This document shows, piece by piece, positions 62,769 to 64,000 of a stretch of 64,000 nucleotides of DNA (position 1 is its first letter; the number at the start of each line of letters is the position of its first letter). The stretch covers positions 237,714 through 301,713 of the forward strand of contig NZ_SRSG01000059.1 in the NCBI RefSeq assembly GCF_005543295.1, read 5' to 3'. Made by a program: the position numbers and the translations under genes. The notes under the pieces are model-generated. The model did no database searches and was not told where the DNA came from. It saw nothing but the letters and a program-made list of their open reading frames with translations. The DNA comes from Halalkalirubrum salinum (GTDB lineage: Archaea > Halobacteriota > Halobacteria > Halobacteriales > Haloferacaceae).

Positions 62769-63833
62769 TCAGATCGATACTGCGTACAGACTATTGTCAT
62801 TGCTGCCAAAGTAGAGTGTCTCGTCTACGAGCGTCAGTGACTCGTGTACTGTCCTGTCAGTTTCAAACATCCATTGTCGTTCACCAGACGTGCGATCGAG
62901 TGCATAGATTCCTGCTGCAGTGCGCCCGCCAGCACCAATGTAGAGGGTCTCGTCTGCGATCACCGGGGAGGAGTTGTAAATGGTGCCGCCGGTTTCGAAC
63001 GTCCACACTTCGTCTCCCGTTTTGGCCTCAAGCGCATACACCGTCCCGTCAGCACTGCCGACATAGACCGTCTGATCGAGGACTGTTGGCGAGGACTGGA
63101 CGCGATCGGCTGTCTCGAACGACCACTGTTCTGTTCCATCCTGCCGGTCGAGCGCATACAGCTGCGAATCGTAACTCCCGACATAGAGCGTCTCATTCCA
63201 CCGTGCGACCGCACTATTGACGTAATCACCGGTCCCATAGCGCCATTCTTCCTGTCCGTTTTCAGCCCGAACGGCATACACATACCCGTCGTTGGAGCCA
63301 ACATACAGCAGTTCCGCATCAAGAACGGCACGCGAAAGAATGTCGTCACCTGGCGAGTCAAACTGCCAGTTTGGCTCACCAGTCTCTCGAGAGAGCGCAA
63401 AGAGCGTATTGCTCGCACCGCTTCCGATGAAGACCGTCTCCTCAGTAACTGTTGGTGTTGCACCGACATATCCCTCGGTATCGAATTCCCACGTTTGTTC
63501 TCCGTCTTCTTTGGTTATCGCGTAGATGTACCCGTCCCAACTGCCACTATACACGTGCTGCTGTCTGACGATCGGCGAGCCAGCAACGCGAGCACCGGTC
63601 TGAAACTGCCACACTTCGTCGCCGGAGTCAGCGTCCACTGCGTAGACACTCCGGTCTCGACTTCCAGTATACACGAGTCCGTCGTCAACGGCAGGTACTG
63701 ATGTCACACTATCGCCCGTCTCAAACGCCCATTGCAGACGGGACTCGGAGTCGCTGGCATCGATCGCGTGACAGCCACTGACGAGAGTGGCTCCGCCAGC
63801 ACCGACCCTAGCGAGAAATCCACGGCGGTTCAT
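62769..63833 (-). CDS. Tat lipoprotein with PQQ-like beta-propeller
   Basis: The 354-aa protein has a twin-arginine signal (MNRRGFLARVGAGG), a lipobox (VSGC, near residue 21) and eight regular propeller repeats of about 40 residues (YAVDADSGDEVWQFQTGARVAG, YAITKEDGEQTWEF, YALDRQDGTEQWSF, YALEAKTGDEVWTF, YALDRTSGERQWMF). It is all propeller with no extra domain. Start 63833 puts the Tat motif at residue 2. Its TATA-like box GCTATAACT lies about 27 bases upstream. The pair with the 747-aa relative may form one functional unit. Confidence 0.88.
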   Translation of the reverse strand: MNRRGFLARVGAGGATLVSGCHAIDASDSESRLQWAFETGDSVTSVPAVDDGLVYTGSRDRSVYAVDADSGDEVWQFQTGARVAGSPIVRQQHVYSGSWDGYIYAITKEDGEQTWEFDTEGYVGATPTVTEETVFIGSGASNTLFALSRETGEPNWQFDSPGDDILSRAVLDAELLYVGSNDGYVYAVRAENGQEEWRYGTGDYVNSAVARWNETLYVGSYDSQLYALDRQDGTEQWSFETADRVQSSPTVLDQTVYVGSADGTVYALEAKTGDEVWTFETGGTIYNSSPVIADETLYIGAGGRTAAGIYALDRTSGERQWMFETDRTVHESLTLVDETLYFGSNDNSLYAVSI

Positions 63834-64000
63834 AGCGACACATTTGAAACAAATCAAGTTATAGCCCCCGAACTGTCAAACAGCTATTTAATTTATCGTA
63901 CTACGACGTACTTCCAAGCGAAGTGTGAATCTGGAGACCCTATTTGTGAAATTTTACTGAGGGGTACTGGCTGTAGAAGAACTTGACCGAACTATAGCGA
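63834..64000. promoter_or_regulatory. Promoter region of the propeller lipoprotein gene
   Basis: The AT-rich stretch 63853-63905 includes the minus-strand TATA-like sequence CTATAACTTG, about 27 bases before the start at 63833, and an AATTTATCG run further on. No gene is identified at the window end. Confidence 0.5.

Noticed and set aside
1..64000. CRISPR array, transposase or prophage
   Set aside because: No regularly spaced repeat-spacer series, transposase motif or phage structural gene was seen; the tandem repeats found are tRNA-end, linker or gene-tail duplications.

Overview
The window is a gene-dense piece of a haloarchaeal (class Halobacteria) chromosome. The evidence is acidic proteins rich in Asp and Glu, GC-rich coding sequence with AT-rich leaderless-type promoters, and a set of archaeal information-processing genes: MCM, PCNA, RPA, Orc1/Cdc6, RadA, NMD3, class I CCA-adding enzyme and a doublet histone. 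Many small haloarchaea-specific families are present, and the elongator tRNA-Met carries an intron. I see no CRISPR array, transposase or rRNA. The genus cannot be fixed from the sequence alone. The azf / rpa / histone / deacetylase / cca neighbourhood resembles the order I remember from Haloferax-type genomes.

Layout. 1-10.1 kb: a truncated membrane chemotaxis transducer, tRNA-Val, DUF192, an ABC exporter, ArfB and MptD (flavin/F420 and pterin synthesis), azf (NAD glucose-6-phosphate dehydrogenase), an SDR, a DUF309 protein and tRNA-Arg. Both tRNAs are followed by repeats made from their own 3' ends. 10.2-15.7 kb: a lipoprotein, then RPA, histone and histone deacetylase in one direction, cca opposite, then tRNA-Asn and the intron-containing tRNA-Met. 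15.9-26.7 kb: a trehalose-synthase-like GH13 enzyme, PCNA, a phosphohexomutase, small redox and nuclease genes, larB, a mini histone-fold protein, rpiA, orc/cdc6, thpR, TPR, macro-domain and DUF424 proteins. 26.8-32.6 kb: sufS and sufU (Fe-S assembly) around an MFS carrier, then hemB, a small zinc protein and a PHP phosphoesterase. 32.7-37.3 kb: a fused TRAP permease with its TAXI-type binding lipoprotein, divergent from an iron-ADH-fold protein that has lost most of its metal ligands. 37.3-47.4 kb: haloarchaeal DUF proteins, an XPD/DinG-type helicase, NMD3, a phosphoribosyltransferase, an epimerase, and htpX / SHOCT / pspAB. 47.5-54.9 kb: radA, amt-glnK, and a tetrapyrrole run hemL, hemC, cobA, hemD. 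54.9-64 kb: an MCM helicase gene with three inteins, tRNA-Pro, and two beta-propeller lipoproteins.

How it fits together. Replication, repair and chromatin genes are unusually dense (RPA, histone, deacetylase, PCNA, Orc, RadA, helicase, MCM). HemB, HemL, HemC, HemD and CobA give most of the path from glutamate-semialdehyde to uroporphyrinogen and precorrin-2. Azf and RpiA belong to the oxidative pentose-phosphate route. Amt and GlnK form the ammonium uptake module.

The most unusual structures are the three inteins placed in or beside the ATPase motifs of MCM, the arrays of tRNA 3'-end copies that fold into hairpins with the same 30-nt loop behind two different tRNA genes, and the degenerate metal site of the iron-ADH-fold protein next to the TRAP transporter.
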